From assembly GCA_035578155.1 (NCBI GenBank), contig JAPWDM010000015.1, positions 8,182,709 to 8,246,708 on the forward strand: 64,000 bases of DNA. Reading direction: 5' to 3'. Origin of the DNA: Brachynemurus nebulosus (lineage: Eukaryota > Arthropoda > Insecta > Neuroptera > Myrmeleontidae). Under the pieces are notes generated by a model. That model searched no databases. It saw only the letters and a list, made by a program, of their open reading frames with translations, and was not told the origin of the DNA. A program made the translations under genes and the position numbers. Shown here piece after piece: positions 23,915 to 35,620 of this stretch (position 1 is its first letter; each line of letters begins with the position of its first letter).

Positions 23915-25480
23915 ATGACGAATGCGCAAAGAATAGAATACCACGACATATCGCACACAAAAGGATTTATCGCACTTAATTTAGGTACAACTAGAGTAGT
24001 TTCCCATTATAATAATCTAATACATATAATTAACATAACTAACATTAGAGACACATTAGGGTACTTAAGAGATAACATTTATAATACTAGTCTTAACGCA
24101 ACATTATTTTACAATACGAAAAATCTAAAGGATTTATACAACAAAATAGAGCAAAACTTAGAAAATTTAGAACCGAGGACAATTAGAAGTAAAAGAGGTT
24201 TGATAAACGCATTAGGGACCGTAATAAAAGCAATATCTGGCAATATGGACAACAACGACGCGATAGAAATCAACAAACAAATAGAAACCCTCAAAGATAA
24301 TAGTTTGTTACTAAAGGACAGAATAGACCAACAACACAGATTAAACACACAGATGATCGAGCGATTTAATAACATCACGGATTTTATAAATACTGAACAA
24401 GCTAAACTTAAAATTTTAGCCAATGCTATGAAAACATATCCCCAAATAGAACAACAACTGTTTCAGTCGCAATACTATTTTTCCTTACAATCACAACTTC
24501 AATACTTAAACCAGCACGTTAACGACATTATATTATCGATAGAACTAGCTAAGTTAAATGTGATATCTAGGCATATCCTTACAAAGAATGAATTAAAGTT
24601 AGTTTATGAAAATTTGAAAAGTAGTATCAACATTATTAGTGATGAACACTTATATGAACTACTCAACCTAAAAGCCTACTACAACGGAACCAATATCATA
24701 TTCGCTGTAATGATTCCACAGTTCAGGAATAATATTTTTAACACTATCAAAATAAGACCCATCCCTGAAAACCATCAAATTATAAAACCAAAAACCAATA
24801 TAATCCTGCATAACAAAACCCATTATCAATTCCTAGAAAAGACTTGCAATAAGATAGAACAGGATTTTATCTGCCCACCTGTAATATTAACACCAAAGGA
24901 AGCTAACTGATGCGAAATAAAGATATTGGAAAATAAACCAGCACAATGTACGCTACATCGCACAATAGGAGAAGAATTCATAGAAGAAATAGAAGACAAC
25001 CACATAATCGTCATAACTAATCATTCAATCGACATCACGAACAACTGCGGAAAGAACATTACCAACTTCATTGGAAAACTACATATCATCGTAGACCAAT
25101 GTCATGTAACGATCAACCAAATAACTTATGGGACTCTAGACAATACCATCAACAACATAGTTTTGGAACAAATATTATATAACACTGTTAATATTACTGA
25201 CATTTCTAAAGATATAAACTTAGATCTGTTACAGCTGAAACATCTAGAAAATACGGATACCATTCAATTTATCAAATATCAACATTACACCCACATGACC
25301 GTCACAGTCATCACCATTGGAATCTTAATAGTAATCGGTACGAGTTACGTTACATGCAGAAGATGCAAGAGAGCAAAAACAACACAAGAATCAGTCCAAT
25401 ACATGATGGCACCTACGGCACCACCAATCGACAGGTCGTCAGTCGTTCAATTCCCCTTCAAAATTGAACTTCCATCTTAG
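23915..25480 (+). pseudogene. Env-like glycoprotein of errantivirus, one in-frame nonsense codon
   Basis: The frame opens at ATG 23915 and resembles gypsy-type envelope proteins, which descend from baculovirus F-like fusion proteins. Near 24187-24260 a dibasic cleavage-type site (RSKR) precedes a Gly-rich segment like the fusion-peptide region. Long coiled-coil-forming helices follow. A hydrophobic membrane anchor lies near 25290-25360, with a short cytoplasmic tail containing a tyrosine (VQYM). An in-frame TGA at 24908-24910 interrupts it; the frame is otherwise the same on both sides. The interrupted product would end before the anchor. Family assignment rests on motif order and its place after gag-pol. 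Confidence 0.8.
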
Positions 25481-25489
25481 GGAGGGAAG

Positions 25490-25880
25490 AGTTATGAACT
25501 ACAATATAGTCATTTAACAATATCTTCATATTACACTAAATTCAACATTAACATACGTGACAAACAACAAGTATAATTTCAAGTGAAAGGAAAGTCCAAC
25601 TTCTGACCTATATTCATTAAGTATATCCGCAGGACACACGACCAATGTCATTCCAGAAAGTAACAGGAAATTCAACCGTATATAAGTCACGATACAGATG
25701 GGCCAAACAACAGTCGTTCAACACACACCTTACCGAAGTCAACTACTTTGCCGGATAATTGACTCGATCACCGCGCGGTGATAAAGTAAATTATTTTATT
25801 TCAAATTATATTGTAAAAAATTGTATTCTTGTAAAAATTTGTATTTTGTGAAATAAAATTCTTTTTTTTTAAACATAAAC
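25490..25880 (+). mobile_element. Probable 3' LTR of the errantivirus remnant
   Basis: Follows the purine-rich tract. Contains a TATA-like TATATAAG near 25680-25690 and an AATAAAATTC polyadenylation-type signal near 25852-25860, with T-rich DNA after it. No second copy is available to fix the ends, so the borders are approximate. Confidence 0.5.
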
Positions 25881-25890
25881 TTCTGCCGAG

Positions 25891-28000
25891 TTTATATTTT
25901 ATATATGACATTTTTTGATTTTTTTTTAAATGTAAATTTTTATAATTGTCTAAAAGATGTCATGACACAATATTTGCCCAATGATTTTGTTAAAAATTTC
26001 ATGGTGTCGAATTCTCGGCACTGTAAATTTAAATGATCGAATAACACGCCAAGCGTCAAAAAACAACCTCAGCAATCAATAATCTAGCGCCAAACTGATT
26101 TAAAATCAAATTCAATAAGTAAAATTAACCACTTGACGCTGTGTAAGGCAAAGAAAAAAAACCGTTTAAATCTTACCCTCAACAATAGTATCACTTAAAG
26201 CAGGACTTGAATGAACAATACTTCCTCCATGGCCTGATTCGTAGTTTTATTTTGAAGACATAAAACTACGAAAAGCATAAAAGAAAATTTTGTTTCGCGA
26301 ACATAAGTAATATTTCAAATGTGTTCGTCGTAAGTTTAAAATTCACTTGTTAAAACTCTTAGCATTATATTAGCATATATATACAAGGTGTCAATTTAAT
26401 TATAAAGTTAAAATGCACAGATCACCATTACAGTAACCAATAGTAAATTATATTTAAAAATGACGGAAACTAATCTAGGTCAGATCCCAAAATTATTTCC
26501 ATTATTTTCTAGCCTACTGAAACTTATTTTTCGTATTCTTCAAATAATAAACGATAAACTAACATAATGTTTGGTATTAATGAATAGCATTTTTAAAGAA
26601 CTTTCCAATGATTTACCACAAGTAGGGTCTTACAATTTTAAAAAATGGGGTTGGGGTGGTTGAGGGGTTGGTTATAAAGGATTCTCATGTGGGTCATAAT
26701 GGTTTCCCCTCTATGTTATAGAAATAGTTTTAAGAAATTTTAATTATCTTCTACAGTTCCAAAGATATGAGACCTGGCTTGTTTTTAAATTGGCATCCTG
26801 TATATATAATTTGCTAAAAAAAAAGTATGGTAAAAGAAACAGTTCATTATTCAGATTTTTCACGATCCCTACAAACTTCAACAGATTTACCAGGTCTTTA
26901 ATCAGAACTTCTTACTAAATTTTCAGCATTGTTACTGTTAATATTATCTAAACAAAAATATATTTTTTCTGTTTATCCGCTGCTATGCAACTATTTATAT
27001 CAAAAATCAATTTATTCACACCTATTGGTTGTTTTGAGCTTTGAGAAATTTCAAAAATGAATGATTGCATAAATCACGAAACAAATTTACCTGTGATTGG
27101 ATACTTAACATCCAAGGCATAAAAAGACTTGAAACAAAAATCTATCGCAGCTGTTAAACTTGTAAACGTAAATTTAGATCGTTTATCAAAATATACCACT
27201 TACGTATACCTGATGGTTGGCCAGGGTTGTAACGTGAATCGATACTTTTTCAAATACTTTCTTTTTATTTACGCGGTGACTGAGTTCACTGGTAGAGTGG
27301 ATTCAAACAAACTGTTCGCTTACTCTTTAATTGTAGCTTTTGCTTTTTTGCTGGATTTCTGAACGGAGCTGGTGAAAACAAGTATGACAGTATTGTAAAT
27401 CCTAAATCTTCATCTTGGGCATGTTCTATAAAAACATCTCATTAAATTCCAATTTATAATGAACTTTCCGTACATGAGTATCTTTTTTCTGTTTTATGTT
27501 TAGTTATTGTTCACCAATTTTTAAACAATATATTTGGATCAGAAATTTTTAAGCACTCGTAATCATTAGTTAACCATAACAGATAATTAAACGCTTACAA
27601 ATACATAAAATCATGGATAATCATATTTCAAGTATTTAGTCAATTATCAGTAATGCCCCAGTAGTCGTACGAAGTACTAGATACTCGTTGAAATAATTTG
27701 TATTTTGCAATTTATTCGAAATTCCTAGACTATGAGTCTTTTTTTCCATCTGCTTCCATGTACTTGCATCATCAAGCGCATTAAACTTTAAACTCATTAA
27801 TAGTTCAAATTGATCAGTAAAATCTTCTGTATGAGATCCTGATGATACTTATGTAGCTTTATCAGCCAAATCGTCTGTGTATTTTAAACTACTCAACTAC
27901 AAACGTAAGGAAAGTTACTACAAAACAACTACAGACAATTCTGGCACTGATGGAAAAAGCTAATTTCAAATATGTTTATAAATGAGAAAAAAACATTATT
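25891..28000. other. No recognised gene; AT-rich DNA with repeat-like segments
   Basis: Short open frames only, for example 27129-27362 (77 codons, no motif). The segment 26610-26815, with a G-rich run (GGGGTTGGGGTGGTTGAGGG) and ending GGCATCCTGTATATATAA, resembles the end of an insect interspersed repeat but I cannot name it. Confidence 0.45.
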
Positions 28001-28002
28001 TA

Positions 28003-29600
28003 CAGACGGACCTCGTTAATAACAATTTTTGGTTCTAGTGTTTGGTAGGGATTGCTACCAACGATTCTTAGCACAGACGGCTTAATAAAATATTTTAAAA
28101 GTATGTAAATTATCAAATATGTAATGTTCTTACCTTGTTTATAATTCCGATGGGGCTGAGCAAATTTCTTATATAATTTTATATTATTAACAGAGGCAAA
28201 CCTTAACTAAATTTACTTAAATTATATTTCAAACTACATATCTTGCTTTAATATCAATTAATATTGTTTTTCGAATATTTTATACACGTTAATTTTTAAT
28301 TTTTAAAAGAGCTTTTGATTTAACTTTTCGCAAGATATTTATTTCACAATATTTAACTATTGATGTCAACATTTTGCAAACCTCCTCAGTGGTTGGTACA
28401 GAAGATTTTTCCTCGTCATCACAGTCGTCAGAATTTGTTTTTTCTTCATATATGGTTTTAATAATATCTTCATCAGATAACATTTCAAAGCCTTTATCAC
28501 AATTTAACCCGTTTGGTAATTCTTCATTATTTATATTTAAAAAATTTGGAATGACATCTGCCAAATCTTCAATTGCCGGAATGTTCGACTTCTGATGCAT
28601 TCTGTAAATTAAAGGGTAGGAGTATTTTCCAGCATCCCTTAATTCAGTTATCTGTAATAATGCTCCAGGCTTCTTCAATTAAATAAAAACTTATTAATAA
28701 CGTAATATTTTTCATAAAATCCACTAAATGTTCATTTTCGTCTTTAAGCAGTAACTGTCTTAGTAATTTTTTTTATAATGTCTTTTAAAAGTTTCTGTTA
28801 CGCCTTGATCAAGCGGTTGAATTAAGGAAGTAACATTCGAGGTGAAGTAAATTAATATTTGAATATTGTTCATTTGAATAAATATCAAGAAACATACGGG
28901 TGGAATTCTCTTCGTCTTTTTGAAAATTATTTAAAAATAAGTGAGGTGGTTATCTATAAGTAAGAGTACTTTTTTTTATTAACACTGGGTACAAAATAAT
29001 TATGGAACCACTCTGAAAATAGTTCAGAATCCATCCACGCGTTCTGTTGATTATTATAAATCACTGGAATGTAATTTACATTTTTTAAACATCGTGATCT
29101 TTTATACTTCCCGATTACCAATGGTTTTAATTTATGGCATTCTATAGCATTACAGCAAAACAAAATCGTCACCTTTTCTTTCGGTTTTTTAAACCCAGAA
29201 GCTGTTGGTTCATCTTTTGCCGCTAATGTTTTAGTTGGAAGTAGTTTCCAAAATAAGCCTGTTTCGTCAACACTGTATATACAATCTAGACTATAATTAT
29301 TTTCGTTAATAAACTTTTTAAAATATTTCTTAAATTTTTCTGCGGCACTACTGTCACTCGATAAGTTTTCGCCCTGTATTGATACCTGTCGTATTCCATG
29401 CCATTTTTTAAAAGAAGATGAGCTCCATATTTCATTGGCAAACATTAAAGCCTTTTAAAATATCACCTGATATTGGCTCGCCTAAGGCTCGCTTCTGTTT
29501 AAACCATAAGAACAATGCGTCCTCAATTTGAGGATTTTCACTTTTTGTTTTATTAAAATCTTTTAAAACTTTCTTTATTTTGGTGCACACAAGTAATTAC
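28003..29600 (-). mobile_element. Tigger/pogo-type (Tc1-mariner) transposon remnant, 5' end lost
   Basis: One terminus is visible: TA followed by CAGACGGACCTCGTTAATAA at 28003, with a TA at 28001-28002 as in pogo/Tigger insertions. The transposase remnant runs from about 29600 down to 28289 on the minus strand. No matching opposite terminus was found before 30270, so the upstream end is truncated or too diverged. Confidence 0.7.
28289..29600 (-). pseudogene. Tigger/jerky-like DDE transposase, broken
   Basis: The best-preserved part (28954-29445) carries SLDCIYSVDETGLFWKLLP, with the first catalytic aspartate in the VDETG motif, then TILFCCNAIECHKLKPLVIG and the WMDSELFSEWFHNYFVP block, all standard for the DDE_1 domain of jerky/Tigger proteins. 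The next part (about 28680-28950) is heavily mutated and has lost the LDNAPSH motif with the second aspartate. The C-terminal end reopens at 28289-28678. Traces of the CENP-B-like N-terminal DNA-binding region extend to about 29600. Multiple stops make it non-functional. Confidence 0.85.
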
Positions 29601-30271
29601 AAATGGGTGTATATTAAATTTTTTGTCTACTAACTGAAGTTCACATTTTTAAATTACCTCTAGAATATCTATTTTTTCTTTTAATGAAAGATAATGTTTT
29701 CTTTTATGAGGAAACATATTTAAACTTATATTTACTTACAATTAATTTCAACTAATATCAGAGCACTAGTAATTTAAGTCCACAATTATTAATAACACTA
29801 ACTTAAACTAATTTTAACTAACGTAAATTAATAGTAGCACTACTAATTTAAGGCAATAATAGCTTTAACTTAAATATTGTTAATTTAAGCTAACAATAGC
29901 ACTAATTAATTCAAACTAATGATAATTAATACAAATATTTAAAAAAAAAAAAGAATTTTTTTTTTTTTTTGTATAAAATAATATGTATTCAAGATGATAC
30001 AAAGAGAAGCAAGAGAAGTGAATCAAATGAATGTGTTTTTATAAATAAACTTAAATTTTGAAAATAATCCTTAGGCCTGCTAATAAGAAAGATATTCACA
30101 TGTATTATATACATATGTGTCTAAATTATGAACTGTCAAGGCTGAAGGCATTAGCTCACATACATATATTTTACAGGACTGCATATTATAGGATAGGCTA
30201 TTATTTATAGCATAGCCAGTCAATGGGTCAGAACCTCAGGGCACATACATTATTAATATTTATTGCATGTT
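29601..30271. other. No gene; degenerate TTAA-rich short repeats
   Basis: From 29740 to 29940 the text cycles loosely through CTAATTTAA, AACTAA and AGCACTA words, a degenerate low-complexity array. An A11/T14 run lies at 29941-29970. No coding signal. Confidence 0.55.
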
Positions 30272-30484
30272 TAAAGGCGCAATTCCACTGGGGCAACATT
30301 AGGCAACATGTAGCACGCTACAAATCCTCTAGTGTTTCCTATTTGTAGATATGCGACTTGACGCACATTTAAAAGACATTGTTGAACGAGCAACTTGTCG
30401 TTCACTGTCGCATGCGCATTGTAGCACATGTTTGTGGCATGCGTCTTAATCAATTCAATAGAGGCAACTTCAGTTTGCGGCATC

Positions 30485-32651
30485 ATGTCTTTACAAACGG
30501 TTGCGGCGGCTGCATATCTGGTAATAGCTTTGAATAGGAAAAAGAAAAGAAGGAAGCCAAGGTGGTGGAGGAGACAATTATATGTTGGTGGTCAAGAAGC
30601 ACAGAATGACTTTCTTAATAAATTGATGGCTGACGATCAAGCTTTATTTCGAAATTTTACTCGAATGAGTCAAGAAGATTTTGAATACCTATTAGAGAAG
30701 ATCACACCGATTATAAGAAAATCTGATACCAACTTTCGTGAAGCGATACCAACTCGTATTAGGTTGTTAGTAACATTAAGATATTTGGCTACCGGCGACA
30801 GCTATCCATCACTTATGTATCTGTTTCGGATATCTGAACCAAGCATTTCACGAATTATTCCAGAGGTGTGCAAAGCTCTGATCGATGTCTTACATGATTT
30901 TGTTAGGGTAAGTAAAATTCCAATGACTTATTTTTAAATGGTTTATTGTTCGTAAAAATAGCGTTTATATAATATATTAGTTTAGGGCTTAGAAACAAGA
31001 AACTCAGAGAGTACTGTGAAAGTCGAAAGATCTTGTTCTTTATTGTTTCCACAGTTGTCAGATGGCTGTACATAAATATTGCTGGATTCAGAAGATGTTG
31101 ATTGGCGCAAACAAGCAGATGTCACGGAGGGTGGTTCACTGCTCAAGTTGTCAGATGGCAGTACATAGATATTGCTGTGATCAGAAAATCTTGATTGGTG
31201 AGGACTAGCAGAAGCCACGGAGCATGGTTGACTGTAATTACTTTCGTAGGTTTCAAAAGGTGTGGAAGTGCGAGTGCTAGTTTGGGCATCATATTTGCCC
31301 ATACTAGCGTCAAATAATATATTGTTGATCAAGTGCTTTGCAATCGTTTGTGCTCTAGGGTTTAGATGCCGCAGTTCATTGCCTACATGCTCTCCGTACG
31401 TTGAAAACTCATCTCTTTGGCATGCACTTTTTAGAATATTATATGCTTCTTCCTCGCGATCGGAAGGAGATATAAACCGCTTCTTTTTCTCTGTCTTCTT
31501 CTTAGGGGCAATAACTATGTCCTTTCTCTCTTCACAGCTTCTGCGACCGTCTATATTACTGACTTCTGCTTGAGTATCTTCTGTGTTGGAGACCGAAATA
31601 TCATCTTCATTCTGCAACAATAAATCGAGTATTTTATCTAAAAAAAATCAAAATTTATTGCTTTGCAACTCTATGAGCCACTTCGTATATTCGACTTTAT
31701 TTTGGATGCGTAGATTTTTGAAAGTCAAACAACTTTTGTAAAACATAATTAGGCGTTCTTGTAATTTTTTAGAATTCTGTATTTAAACACTATATTAAAT
31801 AGATAATAGGATTTTATTTTTTCCAGATTCCCGACACAGAAGATGGATGGAGAAAGATAGCAAGGGATTTTGAAGTACTCTGGAATTACCCACACTGTAT
31901 TGGAGCGTGTGATGGGAAATACATCGTCTTGCAAAACCCAAAAAACAGTGGCAGCTTATTTTACAATTACAAAGGAACTTTTAGCATTGTTTTGATGGCA
32001 GTTGTAGATGCCGACTATAATTTTATATACGCTAATATTGGTTGTCAAGGCAGGATATCTGACGGAGGTGTATTTCGAGAAACAATATTTTATAAAAAGT
32101 TGGCAAATAATAATCTAACATTACCGGCTCCGGAGTCACTTCCTGGGAGCAATAGGTTATCGCCTTATGTTATATTGACGGATGATGCGTTCCCTTTACA
32201 GGAACACATCATGAAACCTTTCAGCGGCTACCATGACAAAGGCTCCTGTGAGAGGGTCTATAACTATAGACATTCACGCGCTCGCAGAGTAGTGGAAAAT
32301 TCTTTTGGATTGCTAGCATCAGTGTTTCGTGTCTTTAGGAAACCACTTATGGTGAATGTGGACAATGCTGAAATCATTACAACAACATGCATTTATCTTC
32401 ACAACTTTTTAAGAAGAAGTAAAACGTCGAGACCACTATACTCTCCTCAGGGATCATTTGATCATGAAACACGAGATGGAAACATTATCCCTGGATCATG
32501 GAGGGTTACTACCCAAGGCGACAATGGCGTGCTGAATTTACAACATAGAGCGCGAAGGTCAACTTTTGAAGCTAAAGAAGTTAGGAAAGAATTTATGAGA
32601 TTTTTTACATCAGATGAAGGGCGTGTGCCTTGGCAGGATCTTTATGCTTAA
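30485..32651 (+). CDS. Harbinger transposase (HARBI1-like), two exons, apparently intact
   Basis: Exon 1 is 30485-30907 and exon 2 is 31827-32651. The donor AGG-GTAAGT and acceptor TTCCAG join in phase 0 to give about 415 residues. Exon 1 has a basic start (RKKKRRKPRWWRR) and the helical region FTRMSQEDFEYLLEKI plus a helix-turn-helix with YPSLMYLFRISEPSISRII. Exon 2 has the DDE_Tnp_4 core: CIGACDGKYI with the first aspartate, a beta-strand stretch with VDADYNFIY, VILTDDAFPL with the second, and RARRVVENSFGLLA with the glutamate. Length and motif order match active Harbinger transposases. It needs the MADF partner for nuclear import and TIR binding. The upstream sequence 30428-30484 is open in frame, so the ATG is chosen for the good fit to the family start. 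Confidence 0.88.
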
Positions 32652-33319
32652 GCTTTATACCTATTAGTAAAAAAATTAATACCTATTGTAATTGAATACA
32701 TGTTTTCTTGAAAATATTAAATACTGTAGTCTCACTAGAAACCAAATAGGGATTTTTATAGAAAACTATACATGTGAAAATGTTGGAAATTGACCGTAAA
32801 CTAATTGAAAAATCCCAATTTTCAAATGCCAATACATATTTCAAAAACTAGAATAGAAAAGAATAATTAAAATAATATTTCACGGTCAAATTATAAAAAA
32901 TGATGTATAGTTTTGGTATAAAAAGATCGATTTGGTTCCGGTGCGACCCTATATTTTAGTGCAAAAAAAAACTCACCGCAGATTCCTCTCCGTTGTCACT
33001 GGCCGTTGATGTTGTTTGTCTATGTTCATCGACGTCTAGTAAAAAACTCAACAGCTCAAACGCAAACCATTTCCCTTTCTTGGGAGGAGATGAGCCACTT
33101 TTCTTTGACTGTAGTTTTTTCCTTTCACGATGGAAAGCGGAACGTAGATTTTTGATTTTATTTTTCACTTCAATCACAGTACATTCGTATTTAGTCGCTA
33201 TTTGTTTTATCATTTTTAAGTCTGTTGTCTTTATAAGCAGCAATTTTATTATTCCATAATTCTGGAGAATTGTGATAATCTTCAATAAACAAAGTTGTTT
33301 TCTCTATAGTCCACTCCAT
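30982..33319 (-). pseudogene. Harbinger MADF/Myb-like DNA-binding protein, two exons, one frameshift
   Basis: Exon 1 is 33319-32977 and exon 2 is 31611-30982, read on the minus strand. The donor GTGAGT (32976-32971) and acceptor TTGTTGCAG (31620-31612) join in phase 0. Exon 1 is a MADF domain: MEWTIEKTTLFIEDYHNSPELW, then ECTVIEVKNKIKNLRSAFHRERKK. A one-base shift near 33225-33245 separates these halves, so this copy is probably dead unless the base is a sequencing error. Exon 2 supplies a basic patch (KKKTEKKKRF), a BESS-like helix region and a Ser/Pro-rich tail. In Harbinger elements this protein brings the transposase to the TIRs. Confidence 0.78.
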
Positions 33320-33563
33320 GCTGCAAGATACAAGTAGCACCGAACCGATGACTATCGGATAAAAGCCGACATCGTTCGACACGCTGAATCTTGTCGAAAA
33401 CTGACGCATGTGCCCGGAAAACAGTGGTCAACATGTGGCATGCGTCATTGTCGCATGCTACATGTTGCTTCATGTTGTTGCAATTGAAAGATTGAGTGTA
33501 GCATGCGTCATTGTCGCATGCTACATGTTGCCTAAATGTTGCCTCAGTGGAATTGCGCCTTAA

Positions 33564-35576
33564 GTCTTATGTCTATGTGCTTGTGTCATTCAAAAGTTTA
33601 AATAAAATACTGACATATAATATTTTGTACGATAATTTATGTTTTTTAATTAAATAATTTTTAGATACTTACCCATCTTTGTTATTTTAACAGATCTAAA
33701 CATGTAATTATTCAATCATTATTATTGCTTAAAAAATGTACCAAAGAGGATATATCTTATATTTTACTTAATATGAGAGTTAAACATGTAAATGAGATGC
33801 ATGAGCCAAGTTAAACAAAGACAATTTTTAAACAAAGATGTCAATATACAAGTACTTTATAGATAAATGTGTTTATGTAGTGATATACAGCTGTGGTGTT
33901 AGTTTTGTCATTTTTGTACACTTAGTGGTGATTATTATACATTCAAATACGTTATGATGACAGAAAGGTACAGCGTGACAGGCAATAAATTATATTTTTG
34001 TCCCTCCAAAAATAAGTATGAATGAAAACGAAGTTTTTGCTTACGCAATTCTTTTAAATGTTATACATGCCAAATTAGTGTATTTGAATAATAGAAAAAG
34101 ATGAAGATTTTATTTTAGGTTGTGTTACAAGATTGTGTTTAGAGAGCGCGTGTCAGCAGAGCGCAAGTAAATTTGCTGTTTTAAGAGCGAATAAGAATCA
34201 TAAAACTATACACAATAAAGTAAACTGACCAGGTACTATATGGTACTGTATGGAATCAGGTACTACACTGCCGTCCCAAAAATGATACTGTCATTCTGTG
34301 ATTTTCAATTTATTAACAAAATTTACATTTTGATTGAACATTCTAGTTTGCTATTTTATTAACTGAATAACTGATAATTTACTTATATTTAATAGCTTTA
34401 TACTGACCATGTAAACCTTAGTTGAATTTTAACGTCTAATTTTCAATATTAGGTCGTACAGCCAGAGGAACAGTGATTTTAAGGATTTACCTAGATATAA
34501 CATTTATAAATTCAGAGATTGTTGCCTAAATTTGAAATATAAAATAAATTGTTCTGCATCGATTTCAGTTAAAAAATATATATTTTCCCGGAAACATTTA
34601 CAGGAAAAATTTCTTTTTAAAGTCACCATTAACTTTGCTATTTTCACCGGAAGTGCCCAAATTTGAAGGAAAATTGAAAAATTCGTAATGTTTTACCAAA
34701 GACATATAATTGAAAAACTGATTTTTAGTTACTAGATGTACGATCTGAGATTTTTTAAGCTTAAAAAATAATCATTTTGATTTTGACAACGTTTTTTGAA
34801 AAGGATGCAATAGTACATTTTGACTTTAGATATAAAATAAGTAATAGTTATTTTGTGCAGTAAATATGTAATTTCATAGTAGTCATTTTCGTTAGTTTTC
34901 GTCATTACTATACTATTATAGCGCAAATGCTCAATATGACGGTTCCTGAAAATCCATTAATAAAATTTAAGGGAGATAAAAAATATAAACCAACTGTATT
35001 AATTTGTAAATCTTTTATTTTAATAATTTGTTGCCAAGAAATTTTTTCTTAAATTACCATTATATATTTCTATATTACATGGCTACATTATAAAAAATTT
35101 TGAATATGCTTTGAAAAATAAAGCAAAACAGGGAAAAATAGGTATTCCTTGTAAGTTAGATCTTAAGTAAGATATTAATTTATTCCTTATAATTAAATGA
35201 TAAAAATTTTGTAAGAAACCAAGATTTTTAAATTACCGAAACCACAAGGAATGTTTGAGTATTAAATTATGAATTACTTCCTTACCATCTTTAAGAAAAA
35301 ATTAACTTTAAGGCAACAAAAAAAAAAAAAAAAAAAACCGAGGTGAAAAATTTTTAGGACGCAAACTTAACCTTTAAGGTAGTATGGCCGTACCCGTACG
35401 GCGGTAAGTATCATTTCAAATCCAAGCATGGCCGTACCGGTACGGCTGTGGTCATACAGACTTTGTTCGTAAGTAAGTAATAATTGTAATACTTTTTATT
35501 TTAAATTTTTATATAATTACTCACTCCGTATAGGTATGTATGTACATCATACCAAAATTCTCTACCTTGTACTTAC
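33564..35576. other. No recognised gene; AT-rich DNA
   Basis: Short open frames only. Includes an A21 run at 35318-35338. Two similar copies of a motif reading ATGGCCGTAC(C)CGTACGGC at 35384-35404 and 35429-35450 form short palindromes. TTAA followed by CCTTTAAGG at 35367-35379 could be an old piggyBac-type tip, but its partner is not seen. Confidence 0.45.
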
Positions 35577-35620
35577 CACACAAGGTGAAAAAACACCTAT
35601 ATGGAAAAAACAACTATTAA

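Larger units (their letters stand above)
22022..25890 (+). mobile_element. Errantivirus-like (gypsy-type endogenous retrovirus) remnant, pol deleted
   Basis: Gag, protease, a short integrase C-terminal piece, env and a probable 3' LTR follow one another on the plus strand in retroviral order. Reverse transcriptase, RNase H and the integrase catalytic core are absent, and the protease-side reading frame continues directly into the integrase tail. The 5' LTR is not seen. A purine-rich tract (GGGAGGGAAGAG, about 25481-25492) separates env from the LTR, as expected for plus-strand priming. Confidence 0.85.
30275..33560. mobile_element. PIF/Harbinger element, 3,286 bp, complete with TIRs and TAA duplication
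   Basis: Ends are AGGCGCAATTCCACTG and its complement, with inner repeats of GCAACATGTAGCA and GTTGCCTAA type. The 3-bp TAA duplication at 30272-30274 and 33561-33563 is the Harbinger target size. Inside are the two genes usual for the superfamily: a DDE transposase (plus strand) and a MADF/Myb-like DNA-binding protein (minus strand). Each gene has one intron that houses an exon of the other. Extra copies of the subterminal CATGCTACATGTTG motif occur on the right side (33440-33535). Confidence 0.92.

Noticed and set aside
35367..35380. TTAA-CCTTTAAGG as the left tip of the piggyBac
   Set aside because: No matching inverted tip was found on the right side, so it cannot be assigned; the shared GGTGAAAAAACACC repeats are a better, though imperfect, guide.
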